64,000 bases of DNA from JAFEDN01 sp963712715 (GTDB lineage: Bacteria > Pseudomonadota > Gammaproteobacteria > Coxiellales > Coxiellaceae), in the NCBI GenBank assembly GCA_963712715.1, contig CAVQJI010000051.1, forward strand, positions 1-64,000, written 5' to 3'. The notes beneath the pieces were generated by a model that had not been told where the DNA came from, ran no database searches, and saw only the letters and a list, made by a program, of their open reading frames with translations. How positions within the stretch are numbered: position 1 is the first letter of the stretch; each line of letters starts with the position of its first letter. Of this stretch, positions 41,606 through 50,762 are shown piece after piece. A program made the translations under genes and the position numbers.

Positions 41606-42793
41606 ATGTCAATCTCTCAAAAACAAACATCAGTCATCGTTTTGGTTTTGCTATGCATCAATCCCATCATCGGCATGGCGGTTGATTTAGTATCGCCTTC
41701 ATTACCTGCAATCACTTTGAGTTTAAACATTTCAGCAAAGGTAGCTAAGGATGTGATTTCGATTTATTTATTAGGTTATGCGCTAGGAAATTTTTCAATG
41801 GGGTTTTTAACAGATGCTTTAGGGAGACAAACTTTAATTAGAGTTTGGATTGTTATTTTTATTTTGGTCAGTTTAATCCCTGTTTTTTTTACCCATATCG
41901 AAATGCTTTTATTAGTACGTTTTTTGCAGGGAATAACATTGGGCGGTATTGCTGTTTTGGTAAGAGCCATTTGTACGGACATTCTGCCTCCGGAAAAATT
42001 GGTCAATATGGGTGTTATATTTGCGATGGCATGGGGGATAGGTCCTATCATTGGGCCATTGATCGGAGGCTATCTACAAACTTACTTTGGTTGGAAAGCA
42101 GGATTTGTATTTTTTGCCGTCATGATGTCTTTGGTGGGTGCGGTGGTTTTTGGGGTAGTCCCTGAAACGCATTTTAATCGCCATGCTTTTAATTTACCTA
42201 CCATGAAAAAAAACCTGGTCGAAGTGCTTTCAAATCGGGTTTTTGTTTCCCTGGTTATGTTGATGGGGTTAACCTATTCTTTGCTCATTATTTTTAATAC
42301 CCTGGGCCCTTTTCTTATTCAAACCCGGTATCACTATTCACCTGTTTATTTTGGACGTTTAGCGTTAATTTTGGGATTTGTATTTTTGCTGTCGACGATG
42401 GTTTGCCGATTTGTCTTGAAATTTTTCAATATGGAAAAATTACTGTTAATCGTCGTTAATTTATTTTTTGCCTTCGCAGTGGTTTTACTTTTGATTGGAT
42501 ATCTTTTCCCCAACAGTATATTTCTTCTAGCATTGGCCAGCGCGATCATGTTTTTTGGCGCGGCATTTGTTTTTCCATTATCGATGGGAAAAGGAATGGG
42601 GGTTTTTCGTCATATATCCGGAACGTCTAATGCAACGATGTATCTGATTAATGTTTTAATAACAAGTTTGTGTGCTTTTCTAGCGAGTTTTCTTGTCGTT
42701 CAAAATATCCTTACTCTGTTGTGGATTTATGTTTTCTTAATGCTTTTTTGTGTGTTAATTTATTGGAGACTGATCCATAACAAATTGACATAA
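41606..42793 (+). CDS. MFS exporter, Bcr/CflA type (second of a tandem pair)
   Basis: The 395-residue protein has the same architecture as its upstream neighbour: VDLVSPSLPAITLSLNIS in helix 1, the loop GFLTDALGRQTLIRVWIVIF and motif C GIGPIIGPLIGGYL. Sequence identity with the first copy is low by eye, so duplication is old or the genes were brought together. The ATG follows the upstream TAA by one base and uses a Shine-Dalgarno (GGGAGAAG) within that gene's end. An operon of two pumps is likely. Confidence 0.9.
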   Translation: MSISQKQTSVIVLVLLCINPIIGMAVDLVSPSLPAITLSLNISAKVAKDVISIYLLGYALGNFSMGFLTDALGRQTLIRVWIVIFILVSLIPVFFTHIEMLLLVRFLQGITLGGIAVLVRAICTDILPPEKLVNMGVIFAMAWGIGPIIGPLIGGYLQTYFGWKAGFVFFAVMMSLVGAVVFGVVPETHFNRHAFNLPTMKKNLVEVLSNRVFVSLVMLMGLTYSLLIIFNTLGPFLIQTRYHYSPVYFGRLALILGFVFLLSTMVCRFVLKFFNMEKLLLIVVNLFFAFAVVLLLIGYLFPNSIFLLALASAIMFFGAAFVFPLSMGKGMGVFRHISGTSNATMYLINVLITSLCAFLASFLVVQNILTLLWIYVFLMLFCVLIYWRLIHNKLT

Positions 42794-42800
42794 AGTGTAC

Positions 42801-43256
42801 TTACTTCACAAGAACCTTGACCATTGGAGTTGTTGACCTTGCAATGCCTTCGCCTGGATCAATCCATTCCTCATTAACATAGCCTATCGATTTATAAAAT
42901 CTTTCTGCATCAATCGCTGCATTAGTTACTAATTTTTGTACTCCATGTTGTTTCGCATATTCCTCAACAGCAGCTATCATTTTGGAACCCATTTTTTTAC
43001 CCTGACATTCTGGTAATATCGCTACAAGACGAATAGCTGCGACTTTATCACTTAAGAAATCTAATCTAACCGTTCCAACAGCGGTATTCTCGTCCATAAA
43101 TACAAAACAGTAATTATTTGGGTTGCTATCATCAGGATGATTTCTGTCATAATTTCCATCAGGAAATAAAACTTTTATGCGGATTTCATGCATTTTCTCT
43201 AAAGTAGCATTATCCAAACACATGGAAAGTTTGAGATTAGACATAAGCTTATTCAT
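42801..43256 (-). CDS. GNAT family N-acetyltransferase
   Basis: This 151-residue GNAT protein has the acetyl-CoA loop AIRLVAILPECQGKKMGSKM (Q-x-x-x-G variant) and the final AIDAERFYKSIGYVNEEW segment. The acceptor is unknown. It converges on the second MFS gene with seven bases between stop codons. It appears intact, unlike most other GNAT genes in the window. Confidence 0.85.
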   Translation of the reverse strand: MNKLMSNLKLSMCLDNATLEKMHEIRIKVLFPDGNYDRNHPDDSNPNNYCFVFMDENTAVGTVRLDFLSDKVAAIRLVAILPECQGKKMGSKMIAAVEEYAKQHGVQKLVTNAAIDAERFYKSIGYVNEEWIDPGEGIARSTTPMVKVLVK

Positions 43257-43373
43257 ATTGAATTTTCAGTTGTGGAAATTCCTGAGTAAAACGATGCAGA
43301 TTAGGGGTTAAGTGCTTATTGTATATACCTAAAGCGAGCATTACAATAGCCTTACTACCAGAGGAGAAATGCC

Positions 43374-43664
43374 ATGTTTTTATTAATCGTCGGATACACT
43401 CAATCGCAGGAACAAGTCGCTGTGCATGCGCCGGCTCATGCTGAATGGGTTAAGCAAAATATCGAGGAAGGCGTCTTTCTGTTCGCCGGCCCTAAAAAAA
43501 GCAAATTAGGTGGAGCGATTCTAGTAAAATCTATGGATAAACGAACGCTGAAAGCAATTATTGCGGAAGATCCTTTTGTCAAAGCAGATGTTGCGGAATA
43601 TCAGATCATTGATTTTGATTGCAAGACAACTAGCCAGCAGCTCTCTTTTCTGCAGGCCATGTAA
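43374..43664 (+). CDS. YciI-like protein
   Basis: This 96-residue protein matches the YciI/YCII fold: FLLIVGYTQSQEQVAVHAPA, HAEWVKQNIEEGVFLFAGP, GGAILVKSMDKRTLKAII and EDPFVKADVAEYQIIDFD. The conserved His and Asp of the putative active site are present. These small ferredoxin-like proteins dimerise and a few act as hydrolases or dehalogenases. GGAG precedes the ATG. It is followed by a SnoaL-like gene on the same strand. Confidence 0.85.
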   Translation: MFLLIVGYTQSQEQVAVHAPAHAEWVKQNIEEGVFLFAGPKKSKLGGAILVKSMDKRTLKAIIAEDPFVKADVAEYQIIDFDCKTTSQQLSFLQAM

Positions 43665-43776
43665 AAGTATTTTCCTTGAGGAGAAAGACCGTGCCGTTAA
43701 ATCAATCTGAAAAAAGGCGTGATGAATGAAGCAGAAGACCCTGCCAAAGATATTGCAGATATATTGGGAGAGCAAA

Positions 43777-44163
43777 ATGGCTAACATCGATTTATTAAAA
43801 ATTATAGTTGATTCTATTTATAACCCTCACTTAGATGTCGTTGAGACCATTGAAAAATTATACCATCCGAATTATGAGCAATGTATCAACGGCGTTCATA
43901 TGAACCGTATCGAATATATTCAGCATGTCATAGCACAAAGGCAAAATATGATTATCGATCGGTTTGATTATCAGCATTTTTTAGAAAAGGGGAATGAATT
44001 GTTCGCCCTTTACTCTGTCAAAGGGAAAAATTTAAAAAACCTGCCGGTTGAGGCAGAAGTCATTGCTTATTTTTTATTTGAATCTCAGCAAGTATTGAGA
44101 ATCCACGGACAAGTGCGGTTAATAAAAGGTGACTTGTCGGACGTGGATATGAAAGAAACTTAG
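43777..44163 (+). CDS. SnoaL/NTF2-like protein
   Basis: The 128-residue protein has the SnoaL-like cone fold pattern: IIVDSIYNPHLDVVETIEKL, YHPNYEQCINGVHMNRIEYI, FDYQHFLEKGNELFALYSVK and VIAYFLFESQQVLRIHGQVR. Such proteins are small enzymes or ligand binders. ATG 43777 follows GGGAGAG and is preferred to an upstream start. The gene converges on hxlR with no gap. Function unknown. Confidence 0.7.
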   Translation: MANIDLLKIIVDSIYNPHLDVVETIEKLYHPNYEQCINGVHMNRIEYIQHVIAQRQNMIIDRFDYQHFLEKGNELFALYSVKGKNLKNLPVEAEVIAYFLFESQQVLRIHGQVRLIKGDLSDVDMKET

Positions 44164-44511
44164 TTATCCATTTCGTAACGCTGCCACTTTTTCTAAGTAA
44201 CAAGCGCCCCATTTTTTTAATCCGCATAAAACGGGGGTTAGGGTTTTCCCAATTTCCGATAATTCATATTCTACTTTAGGTGGAACTTGGGCGAAAACAG
44301 TACGCTTAATGATGTGTTGTTCCTCTAATTCTCGTAGCTGGGCGGTCAACATTCGCTGGGTTACGCCGGGAACCAGGCGGCGTAGTTCGTTAAAACGTTT
44401 AACGCCATCGTATAATGCGAATAAGATCAATATCTTCCATTTTCCGCCGAGGATACTGAGTGTGGCGCAGATAGCTTTACTGTCATTTGGTGCGGGTGGT
44501 AATGATGCCAT
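44164..44511 (-). CDS. HxlR family transcriptional regulator
   Basis: This 115-residue regulator has the HxlR winged helix: ICATLSILGGKWKILILFAL, VKRFNELRRLVPGVTQRMLT and AQLRELEEQHIIKRTVFAQV. It carries one Cys at residue 15 (KAICATLS) and another at CGLKKWG, which suit a redox or electrophile sensor, as in YodB and related proteins. It is divergent from the DHA2 exporter-ene reductase operon, which it probably represses. Confidence 0.9.
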   Translation of the reverse strand: MASLPPAPNDSKAICATLSILGGKWKILILFALYDGVKRFNELRRLVPGVTQRMLTAQLRELEEQHIIKRTVFAQVPPKVEYELSEIGKTLTPVLCGLKKWGACYLEKVAALRNG

Positions 44512-44527
44512 GGGTTTTCCTCCTATA

Positions 44528-44545
44528 AGTATACAAATCCATACT
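44528..44545. promoter_or_regulatory. Dyad between hxlR and the exporter operon
   Basis: AGTAT (44528-44532) and ATACT (44541-44545) form an inverted repeat with an eight-base spacer, 17 bases upstream of the hxlR start. HxlR-family proteins bind GTA-n-TAC-type dyads of this layout. A site here could control both divergent transcripts. Short arms make this a modest prediction. Confidence 0.45.
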
Positions 44546-44617
44546 ATAACACATTTAAGTGCCTACTTTACATAAAAATACTATTAAATTATAATTTCAT
44601 TAAATCCGGAGGTTTGT

Positions 44618-46129
44618 GTGAAAGAAAATCGATTCGTTTTATTGGGTATCAGCTTAGCCAGTTTTTTAGGTTTATTAGACCTCACGATTGTGAATACGGC
44701 GTTGCCTGCCATACAACAAGAATTTCACAGTAGCGTACTGCAACTGCAATGGGTGATCAACAGCGTATTGTTGATATTAACGACTTCCATGGCTATCTTG
44801 GCTAAATTGGCGGATACCTATGGCCGGCGTCTTTTTTTATATTTGGGTTTACTGTTATTTGGTGTTTCATCTATTGGCATTGGTTTTTCGCATCATTTCG
44901 GGCTACTCATTGGTTTTCGTTTTCTGCAAGGGATTGCGATTGCACTACTCTACATGGCTCCTCTCGCCATTGTTCCTAATGTTTTTCCGGTTAAGGATCA
45001 AGGCAAGGCGATGGGTTTTCTCGTGGGCGTCAGCAGTTTTGGTTTAGCTTTAGGGCCTGCGGTGGGTGGAATACTGGTTAGCACGATTGGTTGGCGCTGG
45101 ATATTTTGGATTAATCCCCCTTTAGCGCTTGTTTGCTGGCTCTGTTGCTTTAAAGCATTAAAAGAATCTAAAAGCGCTCAACCCGAACCGATGGATTGGC
45201 GAGGGTTTGGGTTATTGTTGGTAAGCATTCCGGCATTTATTTTAGCGATCATTGAAGGTCAGAATTTGGGATGGTTATCTTGGCCGGTCTTGAGTTTGTG
45301 GGTGATCGCTATCTGTGGTTTAGTGTGTTTATATCGAGTGGAAAATAAACAGCCCTTTCCGATGATTCAATTTTCTCTAATCAAGCATCCGCTATTTATA
45401 ATCGGATTGATTGCCAACATATCACTCGCAGCATTTTATGCGGTGGATTTTTTCATTATTCCCTTATTTTTACATTTCATCAAAGATTTTTCTGGTAGCC
45501 AAATTGGTTTTACCTTGCTGCCGGCTACATTATTGGTTGCGATATTATCGCCCGTGGCCGGGCGCATTGTTGATAAACGGGGGCCTAAAGGATCACTGAT
45601 AGTAGGATTGGCATTATTATTGTGTTCGGCGTTACTGCAATCCCAATTCAATCCCCACACAACGATAGCATTATTATTAATTGCCTACGGATTATTTGGC
45701 ATTGGTTGGGCGTGTATTTTAAGTCCCGCTCTGACCGCCGCGATGGCTAGCGTTCCTCCTGATCGCAGCGGTGTTGCCGCTGGCATGATAGGAACATCGC
45801 ACAATTTAGGCGGCGCATTAGGATTAGCGCTGGGATCATTAATTTTTACCTATGGCACAAAATTGAATTTATTGACCACCTTGAAAAAATTACAACTTCC
45901 AATTGACCAGTGGGTGAATGATGTGGTGATGAATACCGATCAAGCAATTGCCTTGTTAATGAAACATACGCCACTTGCCGAAGGAACGGCTACGCAGATA
46001 TTCAAACAAGCTTTTTTATCCGGTTATCAAACAGTATTGTGGTTTTTAGCGATATTAATGCTCATCGTACTGGTCGTCAGTGTTTTACTGCGAAAAAAAA
46101 CTAAGCAAGAGATCACTCATGAATCATGA
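44618..46129 (+). CDS. DHA2-type MFS multidrug exporter (EmrB/QacA)
   Basis: The 503-residue protein has 14 predicted membrane helices. Helix 1 carries the DHA2 signature LGLLDLTIVNTALPAIQQEF, loop 2-3 reads LADTYGRRLFLYLGL and motif C reads GLALGPAVGGILVSTIG. The start is GTG with GGAGG five bases upstream. It probably exports amphiphilic or electrophilic compounds by proton exchange. The next gene, an ene reductase, starts inside its last codons. Control by the divergent HxlR is likely. Confidence 0.9.
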   Translation: MKENRFVLLGISLASFLGLLDLTIVNTALPAIQQEFHSSVLQLQWVINSVLLILTTSMAILAKLADTYGRRLFLYLGLLLFGVSSIGIGFSHHFGLLIGFRFLQGIAIALLYMAPLAIVPNVFPVKDQGKAMGFLVGVSSFGLALGPAVGGILVSTIGWRWIFWINPPLALVCWLCCFKALKESKSAQPEPMDWRGFGLLLVSIPAFILAIIEGQNLGWLSWPVLSLWVIAICGLVCLYRVENKQPFPMIQFSLIKHPLFIIGLIANISLAAFYAVDFFIIPLFLHFIKDFSGSQIGFTLLPATLLVAILSPVAGRIVDKRGPKGSLIVGLALLLCSALLQSQFNPHTTIALLLIAYGLFGIGWACILSPALTAAMASVPPDRSGVAAGMIGTSHNLGGALGLALGSLIFTYGTKLNLLTTLKKLQLPIDQWVNDVVMNTDQAIALLMKHTPLAEGTATQIFKQAFLSGYQTVLWFLAILMLIVLVVSVLLRKKTKQEITHES

Positions 46130-47168
46130 GTTATTTGAGCCGTATGCATTGAATCAGCTATTGCATTTAAAAAATAAAATTGTCATGGCTCCGATGACAC
46201 GCGCCAAAGCGTCTGCAGATTTTGTTCCAACGCCAGAAATGGCTGACTATTACGCCAGACGTGCAGGAGCCGGGCTGATTATTACTGAAGGTACAGTGAT
46301 TAACGCCGAGGCATTGGGATGCCGATATGTTCCCGGTATTTTCAATGAGAACCAAATTTCGCACTGGAAAAAAGTGACTGATCAAGTTCACAAAAATAAC
46401 GGCTTAATTTTCTTGCAAATATGGCATGTAGGCCGCGTATCCCATCCCGATTTTCTCAGTGGAAAATTACCGATTGGCCCTTCAGCGAGCGTGATGACTG
46501 GAGCCGTTTATCGAAGCTCAGGTTTAACTTATGGGCCGTCGCGTGCTGCAACATTAGCGGAAATAAAACAGCTCATAGAGGCTTATGCCGCTGCCGCTCA
46601 AAACGCCGTTAAAGCTGGTTTTGACGGTGTTGAAATTCACGGAGCCAACGGTTACCTCGTCGATCAATTCTTGCATCATCATACCAATCAACGCGAGGAT
46701 GATTATGGCGGCAATGTCGAGAATATGGCCCGTTTTGCCTTAGATGTTGTCAAAGCTTGCGGAGAAATTATCGGTTATGAACGGGTTGGTATTCGATTAT
46801 CACCGGGGGCATATTTAAATCAAATTGTAGGTGATCCTCGCGATGCCGCCGTCTTTCAAAGTTTATTCAGTTCGCTAAATCAATATCCCATTGCCTATGT
46901 TCACGTTGGTAATTTCGATGATACGAAAACTTTTACAGAATTGAATCAGATGACGATGTCTGCCTTTATACGTTCACATTATCGAAATACTCTCATTGGT
47001 TGCGGCAGTTATACAGCTGAGACAGCTGTGAAATCCATATTGGATAAAACATTTGATTTAATTGCATTTGGAAGATCGTTTATTGCCAACCCCAATCTTA
47101 TTGAAGTTCTTCGAAATCAGGGCGAATTACAACTCTACGATAATCGTATGTTAGATATTTTATTTTAA
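46119..47168 (+). CDS. Old Yellow Enzyme-type ene reductase (NemA-like)
   Basis: The 349-residue TIM-barrel flavoenzyme has KIVMAPMTRAKASADFVPTP at the FMN site, FLQIWHVGRVSHPDFLSG, the catalytic/substrate-binding pair in FDGVEIHGANGYLVDQFLHH and YGGNVENMARFALDVV. The C-terminal part has LIGCGSYTAETAVKSI and IAFGRSFIANPNL. These enzymes reduce activated double bonds, nitro compounds or maleimides with NAD(P)H. ATG 46119 overlaps the exporter's end by 11 bases. Together the two genes form a reduce-or-expel unit. Confidence 0.92.
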   Translation: MNHELFEPYALNQLLHLKNKIVMAPMTRAKASADFVPTPEMADYYARRAGAGLIITEGTVINAEALGCRYVPGIFNENQISHWKKVTDQVHKNNGLIFLQIWHVGRVSHPDFLSGKLPIGPSASVMTGAVYRSSGLTYGPSRAATLAEIKQLIEAYAAAAQNAVKAGFDGVEIHGANGYLVDQFLHHHTNQREDDYGGNVENMARFALDVVKACGEIIGYERVGIRLSPGAYLNQIVGDPRDAAVFQSLFSSLNQYPIAYVHVGNFDDTKTFTELNQMTMSAFIRSHYRNTLIGCGSYTAETAVKSILDKTFDLIAFGRSFIANPNLIEVLRNQGELQLYDNRMLDILF

Positions 47169-47195
47169 TCATTGTGCTGTGCCTGTGAAAATATA

Positions 47196-48122
47196 TCACA
47201 GGCTATGTTGAAAGAAAATTGAATCTAGTTGACCTATGATAAAATGATCTGGCAATGCGGTGCGTGGAATACGTTTGAAACCATATTTTTCATAAAATTT
47301 ATGAGCCGCGTGTAGTTTGTCTACTGTCCCGAGAAATACTGCTTTAAATCCATGTTTTTTTGCTGCATCAAGCAGGGTATCCATTAATTTTTTCGCCACA
47401 CCCTGACCGCGGTATTCTGAAACAACGAAAAATTTTTTAATTTCACCGGTTTTATTATCCAGTTTCTTAAGGCCGATGCTTCCGATCACTTTTCCATTAT
47501 GATCGATGGCATACCAGAAATTGTAAGAATGATGATAATAAAAATCCGGTTCTGCGTTGATAACACATTGATTAATTTCTGGAGTAACGGGCAGAGAAAA
47601 CTCATGTTTCTGTATCTCTGTAATCATGTTGACAATTTGCTTTCTGATGGTTCGGGATGTAGGAAGAACAGCTATTTGTATTTGCTCTTTCGCTAGCCGG
47701 CTTTTTTCAAGAGCACCCGAATATTTATCGATAGATTCAATAATATTTAACATTTCTGCATCGTTTAAGAACCGGAAGGCATTTTCTATTTTAGAGACAG
47801 AAAATTTATCTATTTTCTCTATTTCTTTCTTGCCGGTTACGGTGAGATATAAATATTTTTCACGTTTGTCAGCACCCACTTTGAGCTCTATTAATTTATT
47901 TTTGCTGAGCACCTTTATTAATCTCGATATTTTAGAGGCTGACATCAGTAATAAATGCCCCAATTTTAAAATAGTGATCCCTGGATCTTTATCAATTTCA
48001 ATTAACGTATGCCAGTGAGCCGGCGTTATGTCAGCATTAGAATGATCTAATTGAAGCAATCCCAGCTCTCTGACCAGCTTTCGGGATAAATATCTTAATT
48101 GTTCTATTTGCTCTTTTCTCAT
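47196..48122 (-). CDS. MarR-GNAT bifunctional regulator/acetyltransferase
   Basis: This is a 308-residue fusion. Residues 1-145 are a MarR-type winged helix (LTPAHWHTLIEIDKDPGI is preceded by SNADI; ILKLGHLLLMSASKISRLIK; VGADKREKYLYLTVTGKKEI). Residues 155-305 are a GNAT domain with KKFFVVSEYRGQGVAKKLMD and HAAHKFYEKYGFKRIPR. This domain order is a known family. It may acetylate a ligand that also controls its DNA binding. It runs alone, divergent from the AlaX-like remnant. Confidence 0.88.
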   Translation of the reverse strand: MRKEQIEQLRYLSRKLVRELGLLQLDHSNADITPAHWHTLIEIDKDPGITILKLGHLLLMSASKISRLIKVLSKNKLIELKVGADKREKYLYLTVTGKKEIEKIDKFSVSKIENAFRFLNDAEMLNIIESIDKYSGALEKSRLAKEQIQIAVLPTSRTIRKQIVNMITEIQKHEFSLPVTPEINQCVINAEPDFYYHHSYNFWYAIDHNGKVIGSIGLKKLDNKTGEIKKFFVVSEYRGQGVAKKLMDTLLDAAKKHGFKAVFLGTVDKLHAAHKFYEKYGFKRIPRTALPDHFIIGQLDSIFFQHSL

Positions 48123-48275
48123 AGGAAGTACTGCGGTTATTATGTTACATCTATTATACCTAAATTACTTGCAAAATGCAATCAAATTAGTTAAAATACA
48201 TTCAAATAACTTTCTTATTTTAAATATATTGATTTAAATCAGATGGTTGTAATCAATCTTAACGAGGGCATTTTG

Positions 48276-48656
48276 ATGAATAGCGCACCCATTTATTACG
48301 AAGATACTTATCGGTTTTCTGGCCAAGCGGTAGTCGAGTCATTTGGGGTAGATGATAAAGGCCATTACATCATTTTGGATAGAACCTTATTTTACCCGCA
48401 GGGAGGCGGTCAGCCTGCTGATCAAGGTTGTTTGATTATTGATGAACAACAAATACATATCCGCGCTGTGCGCCTATGTGATAAAGAAATACGTCATTAT
48501 ACTGCCTTAGAGTATCCATTAGTCAGGTTAGTAAAGATTGGGTCGTTTGATTACTCGCCTTGTGGAGGAACACATATCAATTCATCATCTGAATTAAATG
48601 ACCTGCAGATCATCAAATTTAAAACAAAAGGAAATAGTCTTAAAATTCATTATTAA
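48276..48656 (+). pseudogene. AlaX-like tRNA-editing protein with internal in-frame deletion
   Basis: The 126 residues include the start of an alanyl-tRNA editing domain (IILDRTLFYPQGGGQPADQG) and its end (SPCGGTHINSSSELNDLQII, then KTKGNSLKIHY). The middle, which should contain the HxxxH zinc motif and about 80 residues, is missing. Only the CxxxH half of the zinc site (Cys96, His100) remains. The deletion keeps the frame. AlaX proteins hydrolyse mischarged Ser- or Gly-tRNA(Ala); this product cannot bind zinc normally. ATG 48276 is preferred to 48243. Confidence 0.75.
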
Positions 48657-48701
48657 TTTTAAATCGCCTATTTTTCATAATATGTTATCCTAATTCCCAC
48701 C

Positions 48702-49586
48702 ATGAATAGTAACGAAAAATTAATTATTGACGTCATGCTGGTCAATCGCCTGATAGCAGCGCAGTTTCCACAATGGCAACATTTACCCGTTCGAGCTGTT
48801 GCCAATGGCGGATGGGACAATCGCACTTTCTGTCTTGGTGAAGATATGTTGGTACGAATACCTAGCGCCGCGGATTATGCAGCACAAGTGGAGAAAGAAC
48901 AGCACTGGTTGCCAAGATTAGCGCCTTTTTTACCACTGCCGATTCCAACACCATTAGCCATGGGACAACCCGGTGAAGGCTATCCTTGGTGTTGGTCGAT
49001 TTATCGATGGCTGGAGGGTGAGCCGGCAGCTTTTGCGCAAGTAAATGATTGGCGTGATTTTGCCATGAGCCTGGCCCGTTTTTTGGTAGCATTTCAATCG
49101 ATCGATGCAACTGACGGGCCTGTTGCCGGAGCCCACAGCTTTTATCGTGGAGAATCATTGTCTCATTACGATATGGGAACGCGCCAAGCCATTAGTCAAC
49201 TCAAAGATCGAATTGACGTTGACTCTGTCGCTGCAATTTGGGAGGCGGCTCTCGCCACTCACTGGCCAGGTGCGCCGGTGTGGATACATGGTGATATCAG
49301 CGCCGGGAATTTACTTATTCAAAACGGGCAACTCAGCGCCGTGATTGATTTTGGTCAGCTTGCAGTGGGTGATCCAGCCTGCGATTTGGTGATCGCCTGG
49401 ACATTCTTCAGCGGAGAAAGTCGGGCAGCTTTTTGTGATATATTATCGCTTGATGTCGATACGTGGGCTCGGGCAAAGGGCTGGGCGTTATGGAAGGCTT
49501 TGATCACCGCAGCCGGTTTTACTCATCCGAACAATTTTGAAGCTCAGCGATGTTGGCACATTATTAATGAAATTTTGGAGAAATAA
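48702..49586 (+). CDS. Aminoglycoside phosphotransferase family protein
   Basis: The 294-residue APH-fold kinase has the N-lobe GGWDNRTFCLGEDMLVRIPS, the catalytic loop VWIHGDISAGNLLIQNGQ and the metal-binding LSAVIDFGQLAVGDPACDL. The third position, WRDFAMSLARFLVAF, is family-typical. The gene looks somewhat richer in G+C than its surroundings. It is closest in pattern to kinases annotated as aminoglycoside or macrolide phosphotransferases of unknown substrate. It appears intact. Confidence 0.88.
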   Translation: MNSNEKLIIDVMLVNRLIAAQFPQWQHLPVRAVANGGWDNRTFCLGEDMLVRIPSAADYAAQVEKEQHWLPRLAPFLPLPIPTPLAMGQPGEGYPWCWSIYRWLEGEPAAFAQVNDWRDFAMSLARFLVAFQSIDATDGPVAGAHSFYRGESLSHYDMGTRQAISQLKDRIDVDSVAAIWEAALATHWPGAPVWIHGDISAGNLLIQNGQLSAVIDFGQLAVGDPACDLVIAWTFFSGESRAAFCDILSLDVDTWARAKGWALWKALITAAGFTHPNNFEAQRCWHIINEILEK

Positions 49587-49595
49587 TAAAACAAT

Positions 49596-49839
49596 ATGAA
49601 ACCTATTCTAATCGACTTACCGATGCCCATCTTAACGCCAAGACTTCTGATCAGACCGCCGCGAGTGGATGATGGTATCGAACTCAACGAGGCCGTTATT
49701 GAATCTTTTGAAACCTTAAGGCAAGCTTAGAGCAAATAGAAAAGACCCGTTGACTGGTAAAATTAGCGATTCCTTAGTCTACGCCAAATATGAATTAACG
49801 GGATTACCTGACCTGGCAGTTAATTGGGATAAAGGGTAA
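49596..49839 (+). pseudogene. GNAT acetyltransferase with most of the middle deleted
   Basis: The start reads MKPILIDLPMPILTPRLLIR followed by PPRVDDGIELNEAVIESFE, the N-terminus of a RimJ-type acetyltransferase, and stops at 49728. About ten bases later, in a different frame, the C-terminus survives (KISDSLVYAKYELTGLPDLA, then VNWDKG and TAA). The central acetyl-CoA-binding part of about 110 residues is missing. Confidence 0.7.
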
Positions 49840-49951
49840 ACGAATGCTGAATTTGATTAATGATGAGATAGATTAATATTACGCTGATGTAGATATGAAA
49901 AAAGTACTTTTTTACAAGCTCATCATTATTTTTTTAAATAATTCCTTTGGA

Positions 49952-50758
49952 TCAAGTAATGTTATTGGAATACATTTTTTGAAACAGCACGGTTTTCTTA
50001 ATCGTGTCTATCGCAAATTGGATAAAATGAATAGTTTCATTTTTCCTTAACATGTTTTTGCCGTATTGCCAATTCTCTGCAGTTTCAATTAAATTGCTCC
50101 ACGCTTCAAATTTATTTTTTACCCATGCAGCAGAAACTTTTTTTGTAGCCGTATCGCCACACATAACGGTATATAAAATGCGACATAAATTTAAAATCAA
50201 GTATGCTTGATAATGGCTATTATCAAGCCATTCAAAATCGGTGATCTTCGGTTCCCATTCCTGGAATAAATCTCTAATACAAGCCTTTTGAACCTCTATA
50301 ATATCAATAGGATTAATCAGTTTCTTAAAATCAGAACCTATCAGTGGAAAACCCCATTGATAGAGTAAATAATTATTGATGATCCATTCGTTTCCATAGG
50401 GGGCCTCTTCATAGAAGATTCCACCACCATAATAAGGTCTAGGCTTTTGAGGTGGCAAAATATTTTCAAGCATATCAATCGGCGTATAAGAGCATTCCAA
50501 CCGTTGACTCCATTTTTGATAATATTTTTCGATTTGTTGATGTAATTGCTTAATTAGAACAAGCTCATCAGGGTTGAGTGGTTCGTTGATAATGGTTACC
50601 AGATCAATGTCACTCCTGCCTGGGTTAAAATCGCCATAAGTTAAGGATCCAAATAAATATAAACCAATTAATTTTTTACCCAGTATATTTTCAATGCCAT
50701 TGGAGATAAACAACAATACGTCATTAATATCCGGATATGATGTGAAATTTTTTTTCAT
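49952..50758 (-). CDS. Aminoglycoside nucleotidyltransferase-like protein (AadA type)
   Basis: The 268-residue protein has the nucleotidyltransferase active site LIGLYLFGSLTYGDFNPGRS followed by DIDLV (GSx(10)DxD), with AadA-type C-terminal helices (LILNLCRILYTVMCGDTATK; KVSAAWVKNKFEAW). Members adenylate streptomycin, spectinomycin or related compounds. ATG 50758 begins four bases after the upstream gene's stop; an upstream start would overlap that gene. Substrate and resistance are inferences. Confidence 0.82.
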   Translation of the reverse strand: MKKNFTSYPDINDVLLFISNGIENILGKKLIGLYLFGSLTYGDFNPGRSDIDLVTIINEPLNPDELVLIKQLHQQIEKYYQKWSQRLECSYTPIDMLENILPPQKPRPYYGGGIFYEEAPYGNEWIINNYLLYQWGFPLIGSDFKKLINPIDIIEVQKACIRDLFQEWEPKITDFEWLDNSHYQAYLILNLCRILYTVMCGDTATKKVSAAWVKNKFEAWSNLIETAENWQYGKNMLRKNETIHFIQFAIDTIKKTVLFQKMYSNNIT

Positions 50759-50762
50759 TAGA

